Positions 1 to 8,016 of a stretch of 46,682 nucleotides of DNA are shown here, piece after piece (within the stretch, counting starts at the first letter, position 1; each line of letters starts with the position of its first letter). A program made the translations under genes and the position numbers. The notes beneath the pieces were generated by a model that did no database searches, was not told where the DNA came from, and was given only the letters and a program-made list of their open reading frames with translations. The stretch spans positions 406,439-453,120 of the forward strand of contig NZ_LWIG01000026.1 in the NCBI RefSeq assembly GCF_002068095.1, given 5' to 3'. Source of the DNA: Bradyrhizobium sacchari (GTDB taxonomy: Bacteria; Pseudomonadota; Alphaproteobacteria; Rhizobiales; Xanthobacteraceae).

Positions 1-458
1 GATGTCTCCTTGAGATCGCCCTCCGCCTTGGCACGAACAAAGCGGTCGCGGAGCTGGTCTTCGTTCTGGGCGCGGCGGGCGGCAAGTTCGAACGGGACGT
101 TCTCGGAGCCGCTGCCGCAGGCGATGCCGCCTTGCACGAGCAGGCATCCGGGCGGATTGGCGGGATCGGTCTGCTTGTCGGCGATGCCCATCAGCATCCG
201 CGCGGCGACCTCGCGGGCGGTTGGGGCTGCGACCACCTCGTCCATCCAGGCGCCGCGCAGCTTGGTGTAGCGGTCGAGCGCGGCCTTCAGCAGGCCTTCC
301 TTGTTGCCGAAGCAGGCATAGAGGCTCGGCGGATTGATGCCCATCGCCTCGGTGAGCTGGGCAATCGTGGCGCCCTCATAGCCATGGCGCCAAAACACTT
401 CCATCGCCTGGTCCAACGCCAGATCGGCGTCGAATTCGCGGGGGCGTCCCATGCCCAT
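1..458 (-). CDS. TetR/AcrR family transcriptional regulator (3' end cut by window)
   Basis: Reading leftward from ATG at 458 the frame stays open to the window edge, so the C-terminus is missing. The N-terminus begins MGMGRPREFD and continues with a typical TetR helix-turn-helix: a helix around ALDQAMEVFWRHGYEGA, then IAQLTEAMGINPPSLYACFG and NKEGLLKAALD. A second ATG at 452 is possible, but GAGGAG lies just upstream of 458. The later part (ARMLMGIADKQTD, PGCLLVQGG) resembles the ligand-binding half of TetR regulators of efflux pumps. The gene is divergent from the RND adaptor at 659, so it is probably the local repressor of that pump. The family call is firm; the inducer is unknown. Confidence 0.9.
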   Translation of the reverse strand, partial: MGMGRPREFDADLALDQAMEVFWRHGYEGATIAQLTEAMGINPPSLYACFGNKEGLLKAALDRYTKLRGAWMDEVVAAPTAREVAARMLMGIADKQTDPANPPGCLLVQGGIACGSGSENVPFELAARRAQNEDQLRDRFVRAKAEGDLKET

Positions 459-617
459 GTCTTTAGTCTCCTCGGAATCGGCGCTTCGCCCCAATCAACG
501 CCCGATGCTATCTGGTTGTTCTCGCTTTATTTTCTCTTTCGCCTTCCCATTCTTGCGGTAAGCGGCTACAATTTTCTTAGCGAACGGTACATAAGTATCT
601 TGCGCTGCGATATCCAG

Positions 618-651
618 CTCCACATCTGTAGTGAACACTACATATCTGGAG
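618..651. promoter_or_regulatory. Palindromic operator upstream of the RND efflux genes
   Basis: The core at 627-642 is TGTAGTG-AA-CACTACA, a perfect 7-bp inverted repeat. The symmetry extends imperfectly to CTCCA at 618-622 and TGGAG at 647-651, centred on 634.5. It ends 7 bases before the adaptor start codon and covers its ribosome binding site, so a bound protein would block transcript elongation or initiation close to the gene. The divergent TetR gene is the obvious candidate binder (inference). Confidence 0.7.
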
Positions 652-658
652 CGCGCAA

Positions 659-1900
659 ATGCCCCCGTCCCAAAATACCTCCCCCGCCGGCCGTATCCGC
701 CGCCTTCTCGGCGGCGTCGCCATCGTGGGCGCCCTCGTCGTGGCCGGCTCGATCGCGACCGGTCATTACTTCCGTGCCGCGCAGGCGACCGCAACGGCGG
801 CCGCGGCCGAGCAAGCCGTACCCGTGACGGTCGCCCTGATCGAACCCAAGCAAACCGTGCTGTGGGACGATTTCTCCGGCCGGCTCGAAGCCATCCAACG
901 CGTCGAGCTTCGCCCGCGCGTTGCGGGCGCGATCCTCTCCACCAACTTCACCGAAGGCGCGCTGGTGAAGGCCGGCGACGTGCTGTTCAAGATCGACCCG
1001 GCACCTTACGCGGCCGAGGTCGACAAGGCTGCCGCCCAGCTCGAAGCTGCGAAAGCGCGCGTTGTCTTCACCCAGAGCGAGCTCGAGCGCGGTGCGCAGC
1101 TGGTCGGCAACGCCGTCGTCACCCGGCGTGACTATGACCAGCGCGACAACGCCAATCGCGAGGCGATCGCCAACGTCAAGGCGGCGGAAGCGACCCTGCA
1201 GACTGCAAAGCTCAATCTCGACTACACCGAGGTGCGCGCGCCGGTGGACGGCCGGGTCGGCAAGATCGAGGTCACCGTCGGCAATCTTGTCGCCGCCGGC
1301 ACCGCCTCCCCCGTGCTGACCTCGCTGGTCTCGGTCAATCCGATCTACGCGTCCTTCGATGCGGATGAAGAGGTGGTGCTGCGCGCCCTGAACTCGATCG
1401 CGGACGCCTCAGGCCAACGCGGCAAGCTCGACCAGATCCCGGTGGAGATGGCGACGTCAGGCGGCCTCTCGGCGAAGGGTCACATCCAGCTCATCGACAA
1501 CCAGGTCAACGGCCAGAGCGGCACCATCCGCGTCCGCGCGGTGTTTAGGAACGATGACGGGCGTCTCATCCCCGGCCAGTTCGCCCGCGTGCGCATGGGC
1601 CAGCCGAAGCAGCAGGCGCTGGTGATGATCGACGAGCGCGCGATCGGCACCGACCAGGACAAGAAGTTCGTGATGGCGGTCGGTGACGACAGTCGCGCGG
1701 TGTACCGGCCGATCACGCTTGGCGGCGCGGTCGACGGCCTGCGCATCGTCACCGCGGGGCTCAAGCCCGGCGACCGCATCGTCGTGAATGGTCTGCAACG
1801 CGTGCGTCCCGGCGCCCTCCTCAAGACGGAAGTCGCGGCGATGGGCGCACGCGGGCAACAGGCCTCGAACCACAGCAACCAGGACGTGGTGCAACGTTAG
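659..1900 (+). CDS. RND efflux periplasmic adaptor (MexE/AcrA-type, HlyD superfamily)
   Basis: This 413-residue protein is the membrane fusion subunit that links an inner-membrane RND pump to an outer-membrane channel. An N-terminal hydrophobic segment (about 15-36) has no lipobox cysteine, so it is probably a membrane anchor or signal. The first lipoyl half (VELRPRVAGAI, about 82-92), an alpha-hairpin rich in Ala, Glu and Lys (about 118-185), and the second lipoyl half (TEVRAPVDGRVGK) follow in the usual order. Beta-barrel and membrane-proximal domains fill the rest, including PGQFARVRM and the C-terminal GLKPGDRIVVNGLQRVRPG. GGAG lies about 8 bases before the ATG. The RND pump gene starts 184 bases downstream. 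Substrates cannot be deduced. Confidence 0.93.
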   Translation: MPPSQNTSPAGRIRRLLGGVAIVGALVVAGSIATGHYFRAAQATATAAAAEQAVPVTVALIEPKQTVLWDDFSGRLEAIQRVELRPRVAGAILSTNFTEGALVKAGDVLFKIDPAPYAAEVDKAAAQLEAAKARVVFTQSELERGAQLVGNAVVTRRDYDQRDNANREAIANVKAAEATLQTAKLNLDYTEVRAPVDGRVGKIEVTVGNLVAAGTASPVLTSLVSVNPIYASFDADEEVVLRALNSIADASGQRGKLDQIPVEMATSGGLSAKGHIQLIDNQVNGQSGTIRVRAVFRNDDGRLIPGQFARVRMGQPKQQALVMIDERAIGTDQDKKFVMAVGDDSRAVYRPITLGGAVDGLRIVTAGLKPGDRIVVNGLQRVRPGALLKTEVAAMGARGQQASNHSNQDVVQR

Positions 1901-1906
1901 TGGTCT

Positions 1907-2039
1907 CCGTCATTTCGGGCCGCGACGAAGTCGCAAACTACGGTGCGCAATTGCGCACCTGAGAATCTCGAAGTTACGAGGTTCCGGGCACATCACCTCT
2001 GGATTCCGGGTTCGCGCTTCGCGCGCCCCGGAATGACGG
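1907..2039. repeat. Palindrome-bounded intergenic repeat between the adaptor and pump genes
   Basis: The outer ends are inverted copies: CCGTCATTTCGGG at 1907-1919 and CCCCGGAATGACGG at 2026-2039. Inside the right end, ATTCCGGG (2003-2010) can pair with CCCCGGAAT (2026-2034) around a loop rich in CGCG, giving a strong hairpin. Sequences of this kind are common between genes in Bradyrhizobium (general knowledge; copy number not checked). It lies inside a likely operon, so it may modulate adaptor-to-pump stoichiometry. Confidence 0.65.
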
Positions 2040-2084
2040 CGGGGCTGTCCGGGGACGACCAAGATATTGCCCAGGGGCAAAGCC

Positions 2085-5000
2085 ATGAATCTCTCAAAGT
2101 TCTTCATCGATCGTCCGATCTTTGCCGGTGTGCTGTCGGTGCTGATCTTCCTCGCCGGCCTGATCTCGCTGTTTGCGATGCCGATCTCGGAATATCCCGA
2201 TGTGGTGCCGCCCTCCGTCGTGGTGCGCGCCACCTATCCCGGCGCCAACCCCAAGGTGATCGCGGAGACGGTGGCGACGCCGATCGAGGAGCAGATCAAC
2301 GGCGTCGAGAACATGCTCTACATGTCGAGCCAGGCGACCACCGACGGCGCGATGACGCTGACGGTGACGTTCCGCCTCGGCACCGACCCTGACAAGGCGA
2401 CGCAGCTGGTGCAGAACCGCGTGCAGCAGGCCGAGCCGCGCCTGCCCGCCGTGGTACGCCAGCTCGGCATCATCACCAAGAAGTCCTCGCCAGACCTCAC
2501 CATGGTGGTCCATTTGCTGTCGCCGAACGGCCGCTATGACATGACGTATTTGCGCAACTACGCGGTACTGAACGTCAAGGATCGCCTCGCCCGGATCGAC
2601 GGCGTCGGCGACGTCCAGCTCTACGGCGCCGGCGACTATTCGATGCGGGTCTGGGTCGATCCGCAGAAGGCGGCCGAGCATGGCCTCACCGCCAGCGACA
2701 TTGTCAAGGCGATCCAGGCGCAGAACGTCGAAGCCGCCGCCGGTGTGGTCGGCTCCTCCCCGAACGTCAGGGGCATCGATCTCCAGCTCTCGGTCAATGC
2801 CGAAGGCCGGCTCGCCAACGAGGAACAGTTCGGCGACATCGTGGTCAAGACCGGCACCCGCGGCGAAGTCGTCCGCCTGCGTGATCTCGCGCGCATCGAG
2901 CTCGGGGCTTCCGAATACGGGCTGCGCTCGCTGCTCGACAACAAGCAGGCGGTGGCGATCCCGATCTTCCAGGCGCCCGGCTCCAACGCGCTTCAGATCT
3001 CCGATAACGTCCGCGCCACCATGAACGAGATCAAGAAGAACATGCCGGAAGGCGTGTCCTACCAGATCGTCTACGACCCCACCCAGTTCGTGCGCTCCTC
3101 GATCGAGGCCGTCATCCACACGCTGCTGGAGGCGATCGCGCTGGTGGTGCTGGTGGTGATCCTGTTCCTACAGACCTGGCGGGCCTCGATCATCCCGCTG
3201 CTCGCAGTACCCGTGTCGATCGTCGGCACGTTTGCGGTGATGCACGTGTTCGGCTTCTCCATCAACGCGCTCAGCCTGTTCGGCCTGGTTCTCGCCATCG
3301 GCATCGTCGTCGACGACGCCATCGTCGTGGTCGAGAACGTCGAGCGCAACATCGAGGCCGGCCTGTCGCCGCGCGATGCAACCTATCAGGCGATGCGCGA
3401 GGTGTCGGGGCCGATCATCGCGATCGCGATGGTGCTGATCGCGGTGTTCGTGCCGCTCGCCTTCATCTCCGGCCTCACCGGGCAGTTCTACAAGCAGTTC
3501 GCGCTGACGATCGCGATCTCGACGGTGATCTCCGCCGTCAACTCGCTGACGCTGTCGCCGGCGCTGTCGGCCCTGCTGCTCAAGGGCCACAACGAGCCGA
3601 AAGACAAGCTGACGATCATCATGGAGAGGAGCCTTGGCTGGTTTTTCCGCCGCTTCAATCGGGCGTTCACCTACTCGTCCGGGAGTTATAGCGGCACCGT
3701 GACCAAGGTGATCTCGGGCAAGGCCGCGGTGATGGGCCTCTATGTGGTGCTGGTCGGCCTCACCGCCTTCCTGTTCCAGCAGGTGCCGAGCGGCTTCGTG
3801 CCGGGTCAGGACAAGCAGTATCTGGTCGGCTTCGCCCGTCTGCCCGATGGCGCGACGCTGGACCGCACCGAAGAGGTGATCCGCAAGATGAGCGACATCG
3901 CGCTGACCCAGCCCGGTGTCGAGAGCTCGGTCGCCTTCCCGGGCCTGTCGATCTCCGGCTTCACCAACTCCTCCAACGCCGGCATCGTGTTCTCGACGCT
4001 GAAACCGTTCGACGAGCGCAAGGATCCCGCGCTCGGCGGTCCCGCCATCGCAGCCGAGCTGAACAAGAAGTATGCGGGCATCCAGGAAGCCTTCATCGCC
4101 ATGTTCCCGCCGCCGCCGGTCAACGGCCTCGGCACCATCGGCGGCTTCAAGCTGCAGATCGAGGACCGCGCTGGCCTCGGCTATGAGGCGCTCAACGAAG
4201 CCACCAAGGCCTTCATGGCGGCGATGCAGAAGGCGCCGGAGATCGCCGGCGTGTTCTCAAGCTTCCAGGTCAATGTGCCCCAGCTGTTCGCTGACATCGA
4301 CCGCACCAAGGCGCTGCAGCTCGGCGTCCCCGTCACGGAGGTGTTCAATACGCTGCAGATCTATCTCGGATCCTACTACGTCAACGACTTCAACAAGTTT
4401 GGCCGCACCTATTCAGTCCGGGTTCAAGCCGACGCGCCCTTCCGCGCGCGCGCCGACGACATCAGACAGTTGAAGGTGCGCTCATCCTCCGGCGACATGG
4501 TGCCGCTGTCGGCACTGCTCAAGATCCGCCAGAGCGCGGGGCCGGAGCGCGCGATCCGCTACAACGGCTTCCTGTCCTCCGACATCAACGCGGCGGCCGC
4601 GCCCGGCTTCTCCTCCGGCCAGGCGCAGGAGGCGGCGACGCGGATCGCGGCGGAAGTACTGCCGCCAGGCTTCGCCTTCGAATGGACCGACCTGACCTAT
4701 CAGGAGTTCATCGCCGGCAATTCCGGCATCTGGGTGTTCCCGTTGGCGATCCTGCTGGTCTTCCTGGTGCTGGCCGCGCTCTACGAGAGCCTGACCCTGC
4801 CGCTGTCGATCATCATGATCGTGCCGATGGGCCTGCTCGCGGCGATGTTCGGCGTCTGGATCTCCAAGGGCGACAACAACGTCTTCACCCAGATCGGCCT
4901 CATCGTGCTCGTGGGTCTCTCCGCCAAGAACGCGATCCTAATCGTCGAATTCGCGCGCGAGCTCGAATTCGCCGGCCGTACGCCGATCCGCGCCGCAATC

Positions 5001-5273
5001 GAGGCGAGCCGGCTTCGACTGCGTCCGATCCTGATGACGTCGATGGCGTTTATCATGGGCGTGCTGCCGCTGGTGCTCTCGACCGGGGCCGGCTCGGAGA
5101 TGCGGCGGGCCATGGGGGTCGCGGTGTTCTCCGGCATGATCGGCGTCACCGTGTTCGGCCTGTTCCTGACGCCGGTGTTCTATGTGCTGCTCAGAACCAT
5201 CACCGGTAACAAGCCGCTGGTTCATCACGGCAACGACATCAGTGCGGCGCCGGTCCAGGGCGTAAGTCACTAG
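2085..5273 (+). CDS. RND multidrug efflux pump, inner-membrane subunit (HAE1/MexF-type)
   Basis: Proton-driven export pump of about 1062 residues, the usual length for the hydrophobe/amphiphile efflux-1 family. It begins MNLSKFFIDRPIFA, typical of the family; a TTG 18 bases upstream is in frame, but the ATG at 2085 has AGGGG in front. Features seen: the first porter domain (YPGANPKVIAETVATPIEEQ), helix 4 with the proton-relay pair in GIVVDDAIVVVENVERN, the second periplasmic half, and the mirrored membrane half (GLIVLVGLSAKNAILIVEFA). It follows the adaptor gene as the pump of a two-gene operon; an outer-membrane channel gene is not adjacent. Its stop overlaps the stop of the convergent TauE gene by four bases. 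Confidence 0.95.
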   Translation: MNLSKFFIDRPIFAGVLSVLIFLAGLISLFAMPISEYPDVVPPSVVVRATYPGANPKVIAETVATPIEEQINGVENMLYMSSQATTDGAMTLTVTFRLGTDPDKATQLVQNRVQQAEPRLPAVVRQLGIITKKSSPDLTMVVHLLSPNGRYDMTYLRNYAVLNVKDRLARIDGVGDVQLYGAGDYSMRVWVDPQKAAEHGLTASDIVKAIQAQNVEAAAGVVGSSPNVRGIDLQLSVNAEGRLANEEQFGDIVVKTGTRGEVVRLRDLARIELGASEYGLRSLLDNKQAVAIPIFQAPGSNALQISDNVRATMNEIKKNMPEGVSYQIVYDPTQFVRSSIEAVIHTLLEAIALVVLVVILFLQTWRASIIPLLAVPVSIVGTFAVMHVFGFSINALSLFGLVLAIGIVVDDAIVVVENVERNIEAGLSPRDATYQAMREVSGPIIAIAMVLIAVFVPLAFISGLTGQFYKQFALTIAISTVISAVNSLTLSPALSALLLKGHNEPKDKLTIIMERSLGWFFRRFNRAFTYSSGSYSGTVTKVISGKAAVMGLYVVLVGLTAFLFQQVPSGFVPGQDKQYLVGFARLPDGATLDRTEEVIRKMSDIALTQPGVESSVAFPGLSISGFTNSSNAGIVFSTLKPFDERKDPALGGPAIAAELNKKYAGIQEAFIAMFPPPPVNGLGTIGGFKLQIEDRAGLGYEALNEATKAFMAAMQKAPEIAGVFSSFQVNVPQLFADIDRTKALQLGVPVTEVFNTLQIYLGSYYVNDFNKFGRTYSVRVQADAPFRARADDIRQLKVRSSSGDMVPLSALLKIRQSAGPERAIRYNGFLSSDINAAAAPGFSSGQAQEAATRIAAEVLPPGFAFEWTDLTYQEFIAGNSGIWVFPLAILLVFLVLAALYESLTLPLSIIMIVPMGLLAAMFGVWISKGDNNVFTQIGLIVLVGLSAKNAILIVEFARELEFAGRTPIRAAIEASRLRLRPILMTSMAFIMGVLPLVLSTGAGSEMRRAMGVAVFSGMIGVTVFGLFLTPVFYVLLRTITGNKPLVHHGNDISAAPVQGVSH

Positions 5274-5998
5274 ATCAGGGAAATCCCTGATACCAGCAAC
5301 AGAACGAGCACGGTCTTCCGAAAGACCGTCTCGTTGACGCGGTGAAAGGCGAGCACGCCGAGAACGGATCCGGCGAACAGGGCCGGCAGGCTGATCGCGA
5401 GGTCGACGAAGACCTTTGACGACAGATCCTGGTGCCCGACCAGCAGCACGATGGCAAAGACCTGCATCGCGGCGATGAACGGCTGCACCAGGCCGCGCTG
5501 CTCGCTCTTGGGCATGCCGCGCATGTCGCACCAGATCGTCGGGATCGCGCCCGGCATCGCGGTCAGCCCGCCGACGAGGCCTCCGCCGAATCCGATCAGT
5601 GCTACCCAGTGCCGGCCGACGGCTTCGCCGGCCGTCACCAGAGTCGGTCGCAGCAGCATGTAGGCCGCATAGAGTGCGACGATGATGCCGAAGCCGCGCC
5701 GCAGAAGATGCGTGTCCGTCGTCTGCAGCAGCGAGACTGCGATGGGAACGCCGATCAAGCCGCCGACAATCAGCAGCAGGCTGCCCTCCCAGCGGATGTT
5801 GCGCCGAAGCGCCCAGAGATTGGTCGCCTGCACGCCGATGCTGCACGCCATCATCAGCGGCACGGCTTCCAACGGCTGGAATACCCGCAGCAGGATCGCG
5901 CCCGCCACCGCCGAGAACGCGAAGCCCGAAAGCCCCGAGACGAACGCGCCGGCGAAGACGGCGGCGCTGAGCAGGATCAGAGTCGTGGCATCGGGCAC
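5270..5998 (-). CDS. TauE/SafE family permease (sulfite/organosulfonate exporter type)
   Basis: An integral membrane protein of 242 residues with about eight hydrophobic segments and the paired glycine-rich motifs of the family (GAFVSGLSGFAFS near the start, GFGGGLVGGLTAMPGAIPTI in the middle). The family moves anions such as sulfite, sulfoacetate or related carboxylates; the substrate here is unknown. The start is taken as GTG at 5998 because GGAGG lies 7 bases upstream; the frame is open to 6088, but that extension (arginine and proline rich) does not look like part of this protein. Stops of this gene and of the RND pump share CTAG at 5270-5273, so there is no room for a terminator between them. 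Confidence 0.88.
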   Translation of the reverse strand: MPDATTLILLSAAVFAGAFVSGLSGFAFSAVAGAILLRVFQPLEAVPLMMACSIGVQATNLWALRRNIRWEGSLLLIVGGLIGVPIAVSLLQTTDTHLLRRGFGIIVALYAAYMLLRPTLVTAGEAVGRHWVALIGFGGGLVGGLTAMPGAIPTIWCDMRGMPKSEQRGLVQPFIAAMQVFAIVLLVGHQDLSSKVFVDLAISLPALFAGSVLGVLAFHRVNETVFRKTVLVLLLVSGISLI

Positions 5999-6011
5999 TT
6001 CAATCCTCCGC

Positions 6012-6245
6012 TCAATCGTAGGGAATCTGCGAGACCACGGCGGGGGCGCCCTCGGTGCAAGCCGCCGGCTCGCGTGGAAACGACACATGCATCGCGTGGG
6101 CGTGGGACCGTTCCAGGACTGCCAACCCGATCAACTGAAGCGTGATGAGTGCTGCGGTGAGTGCGATCGCGACGATATTGGCGTTACGCCCGTTCGAATG
6201 TGGGGTGGCCGGCGGCGCGCTCACACGCATCAGATCGGTGGGCAT
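6012..6245 (-). CDS. Small protein with one predicted membrane helix
   Basis: A 77-residue ORF with a central hydrophobic stretch (NIVAIALTAALITLQLIGLAV, about 23-43) and polar ends, ending AVVSQIPYD. It overlaps the 3' end of the next small ORF (6184-6441) by 62 bases in another frame and stops 13 bases before the TauE start, so all three could be co-transcribed. A later start (MRVS, residue 6) is possible. I do not recognise a family. The plausible helix and operon position support it; the long overlap and weak ribosome binding site argue against it. Confidence 0.5.
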   Translation of the reverse strand: MPTDLMRVSAPPATPHSNGRNANIVAIALTAALITLQLIGLAVLERSHAHAMHVSFPREPAACTEGAPAVVSQIPYD

Positions 6246-6441
6246 TTCCTGAAATATCCTCTTCGTTGCTGACCGGAATCATTTCATTCAAAGGCAATGT
6301 ATCGTGCGCTTCTCCCAGCAAATGGCGGTACCTTTGCAAGGCGCGCCGGGCATCGATCTCGCGCTGGCTGCGAAGGGCATCCCCGACACGCGCGACGATG
6401 TCGCTGAATCTGGCGGTCAAAGCGGGTGATGCCGTTCGCAT
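6184..6441 (-). CDS. Small soluble protein of unknown function
   Basis: An 85-residue, charged, probably helical protein (FSDIVARVGDALRSQREIDA, then RRALQRYRHLL) with a polar C-terminus ending TFERA. A strong ribosome binding site, AGGAG, lies 8 bases before the ATG at 6441, which is good evidence for translation. It resembles small hypothetical proteins known from Bradyrhizobium genomes, with no known function. It heads a possible small operon with the 77-residue ORF and the TauE gene. Confidence 0.65.
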   Translation of the reverse strand: MRTASPALTARFSDIVARVGDALRSQREIDARRALQRYRHLLGEAHDTLPLNEMIPVSNEEDISGNAHRSDACERAAGHPTFERA

Positions 6442-6668
6442 GACAATCTCCTCTCAATGGCACGAGAGACTGACGGGATTCACTTCCGCCTGCTGTGAGC
6501 TGCTTCACACGAAGATGGAGACCGAAACAAAAAATCATGTGACGTTTCTTTAGAAGAGAACGCCGAAAATCGCGTCATTCGATCGAATGAGGCGCGATAA
6601 CTTTCTAATGATGCCTCAATTCGAACCTTTTGCGAGCTGCAGTGAGCAGCACGCTGCTCAAATGCACG

Positions 6669-7787
6669 TCAGTGCATGAGCGGATTGGAAAATCCTGCCA
6701 CAAGCTTGACGAGATCCGCCTGGCGCGAAACGCCGGTCTTGGCAAAGACCCGATGCAGATGTGTCTTCACCGTGGTCTCCGCGATACCGAGCGCGATCGC
6801 CGTCTCGGGCACGCCGCCGACCTCGACGATCGACTGCAGCACCCTCAGCTCCGCAGGCGTGAGGTCGAACGTGCGGTCGATGAGGCTGGCGGCCAAGCGG
6901 CCATCGAGTTCCGCCTTCCAGACGAACAGGGCGCCGACGGCCGACGTGCGCTCGGTCGCTCCATCGCGTAATAACGACGGCAGCGCGATGACGTTGGCAA
7001 CATGATGGGAACCGCTGTGCGACATCAGCGGAATTTTCCGGCTTGCCGCCGCAGCAATGGCGACCTGTCCTGCGTCACGGAAGATATCGCGCAGCGCCCG
7101 ATTTGCCTCGGACGATCGTGCCACGAGCCGGCCCGAGACCGACCGCAGGACGTCGGCTTCGGTCAGAAGCGCCTCCGCGGCAGGATTGCTGTGGACGATG
7201 TTGCGGGTGGCATCGAGCAGGATGACGCCGGCGCTCAGCCGGTCGACCACATCGGCCAGCGCGATCGCGCGCTGTTGCTTTCGCTCGATCGCCTTGTTGA
7301 TCAGCAACGCCCTGCTGGTGTGCGCGACGAGGGACTGCATCCGCGCCCGCTTCTCTGCATCGAGCATGTCCCTGCCCGGGATCACGGTCAGCAACATCGG
7401 ACACGGCGACTGTGACTGCTCGAGCACCACATTCGCGACGTCGGCGCAGCCCTGCGGGCGCAACCATTCCTGATAGAAGCGGCCGCGGCGATAATCCTCG
7501 AAATCCACGAGATCCGGGATGTTGCGCACCTCGCCATAACGGGGGAGCCTGGCGAGCGGATCGTACTGCGCGTAGGTCTCGGCGTAGAGCCGGATGTAGT
7601 GCGGATCGACCCCGCAATAGAAATGCGTCGCGCCGGACTTGCTGACAGGATCCTTTGAGATCAGGCCGCAGGCGCGGCTGCCGATGAACGCATTAACCTT
7701 GACGATCACCTCGCTCCACAACTCAGGGTGGAGACCGGCGTCATAGATGCTCTCGATCAACTCGGAATGTTTCGGAGGGCGGGGCAT
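6669..7787 (-). CDS. LuxR-family transcriptional regulator (paralogue of the gene at 13578-14732)
   Basis: A 372-residue regulator. The C-terminus is a clear LuxR/FixJ-type helix-turn-helix (LTPAELRVLQSIVEVGGVPE, then IALGIAETTVKTHLHRVFAK, about 308-358). The central part (VVDRLSAGVILLDATRNIVH, then SNPAAEALL) looks like a degenerate PAS sensor. The N-terminal 150 residues have no domain I can name, but match the second LuxR protein in pattern: IYDAG...P, an aromatic-rich stretch with YDPL/LDPL, and SDWLEPQG or QEWLRPQG. No phospho-acceptor receiver domain is present, so the signal is probably a small molecule or protein. The gene lies downstream of the autotransporter on the same strand, separated by 229 bases. 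Confidence 0.87.
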   Translation of the reverse strand: MPRPPKHSELIESIYDAGLHPELWSEVIVKVNAFIGSRACGLISKDPVSKSGATHFYCGVDPHYIRLYAETYAQYDPLARLPRYGEVRNIPDLVDFEDYRRGRFYQEWLRPQGCADVANVVLEQSQSPCPMLLTVIPGRDMLDAEKRARMQSLVAHTSRALLINKAIERKQQRAIALADVVDRLSAGVILLDATRNIVHSNPAAEALLTEADVLRSVSGRLVARSSEANRALRDIFRDAGQVAIAAAASRKIPLMSHSGSHHVANVIALPSLLRDGATERTSAVGALFVWKAELDGRLAASLIDRTFDLTPAELRVLQSIVEVGGVPETAIALGIAETTVKTHLHRVFAKTGVSRQADLVKLVAGFSNPLMH

Positions 7788-8016
7788 CGGAAGCGCCAGT
7801 GATCAAGCATGGAGGCTGCGAAATATTCTTCGTGCCCAGCGGCTTTTGTGAGTCTGTCACGGAAGCAAAAGGTTCAACTCCGGCTGCGGTTTGCTGATCA
7901 GTTGACGAGCGGATTGGCGAATCCCGCCGCGATCCTCCGATCGGAGGAGGCGCCGGCCGAGCGGATGGCGCCCGGCCGGCATGCATCGCGTTAAGGCCGC
8001 CAGGGCTGGTGCCGGC

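Noticed and set aside
2067..2084. TTG start for the RND pump, adding six residues
   Set aside because: It would put AGGGG inside the gene; ATG 2085 has the ribosome binding site and the family's usual MNLSKFF start.
2094..3119. 341-codon minus-strand ORF within the RND pump gene
   Set aside because: A His/Asp/Arg-rich shadow of the pump, which has all family motifs.
4938..5846. 302-codon minus-strand ORF across the pump and permease junction
   Set aside because: It overlaps two well-identified genes and its product has shadow-frame composition.
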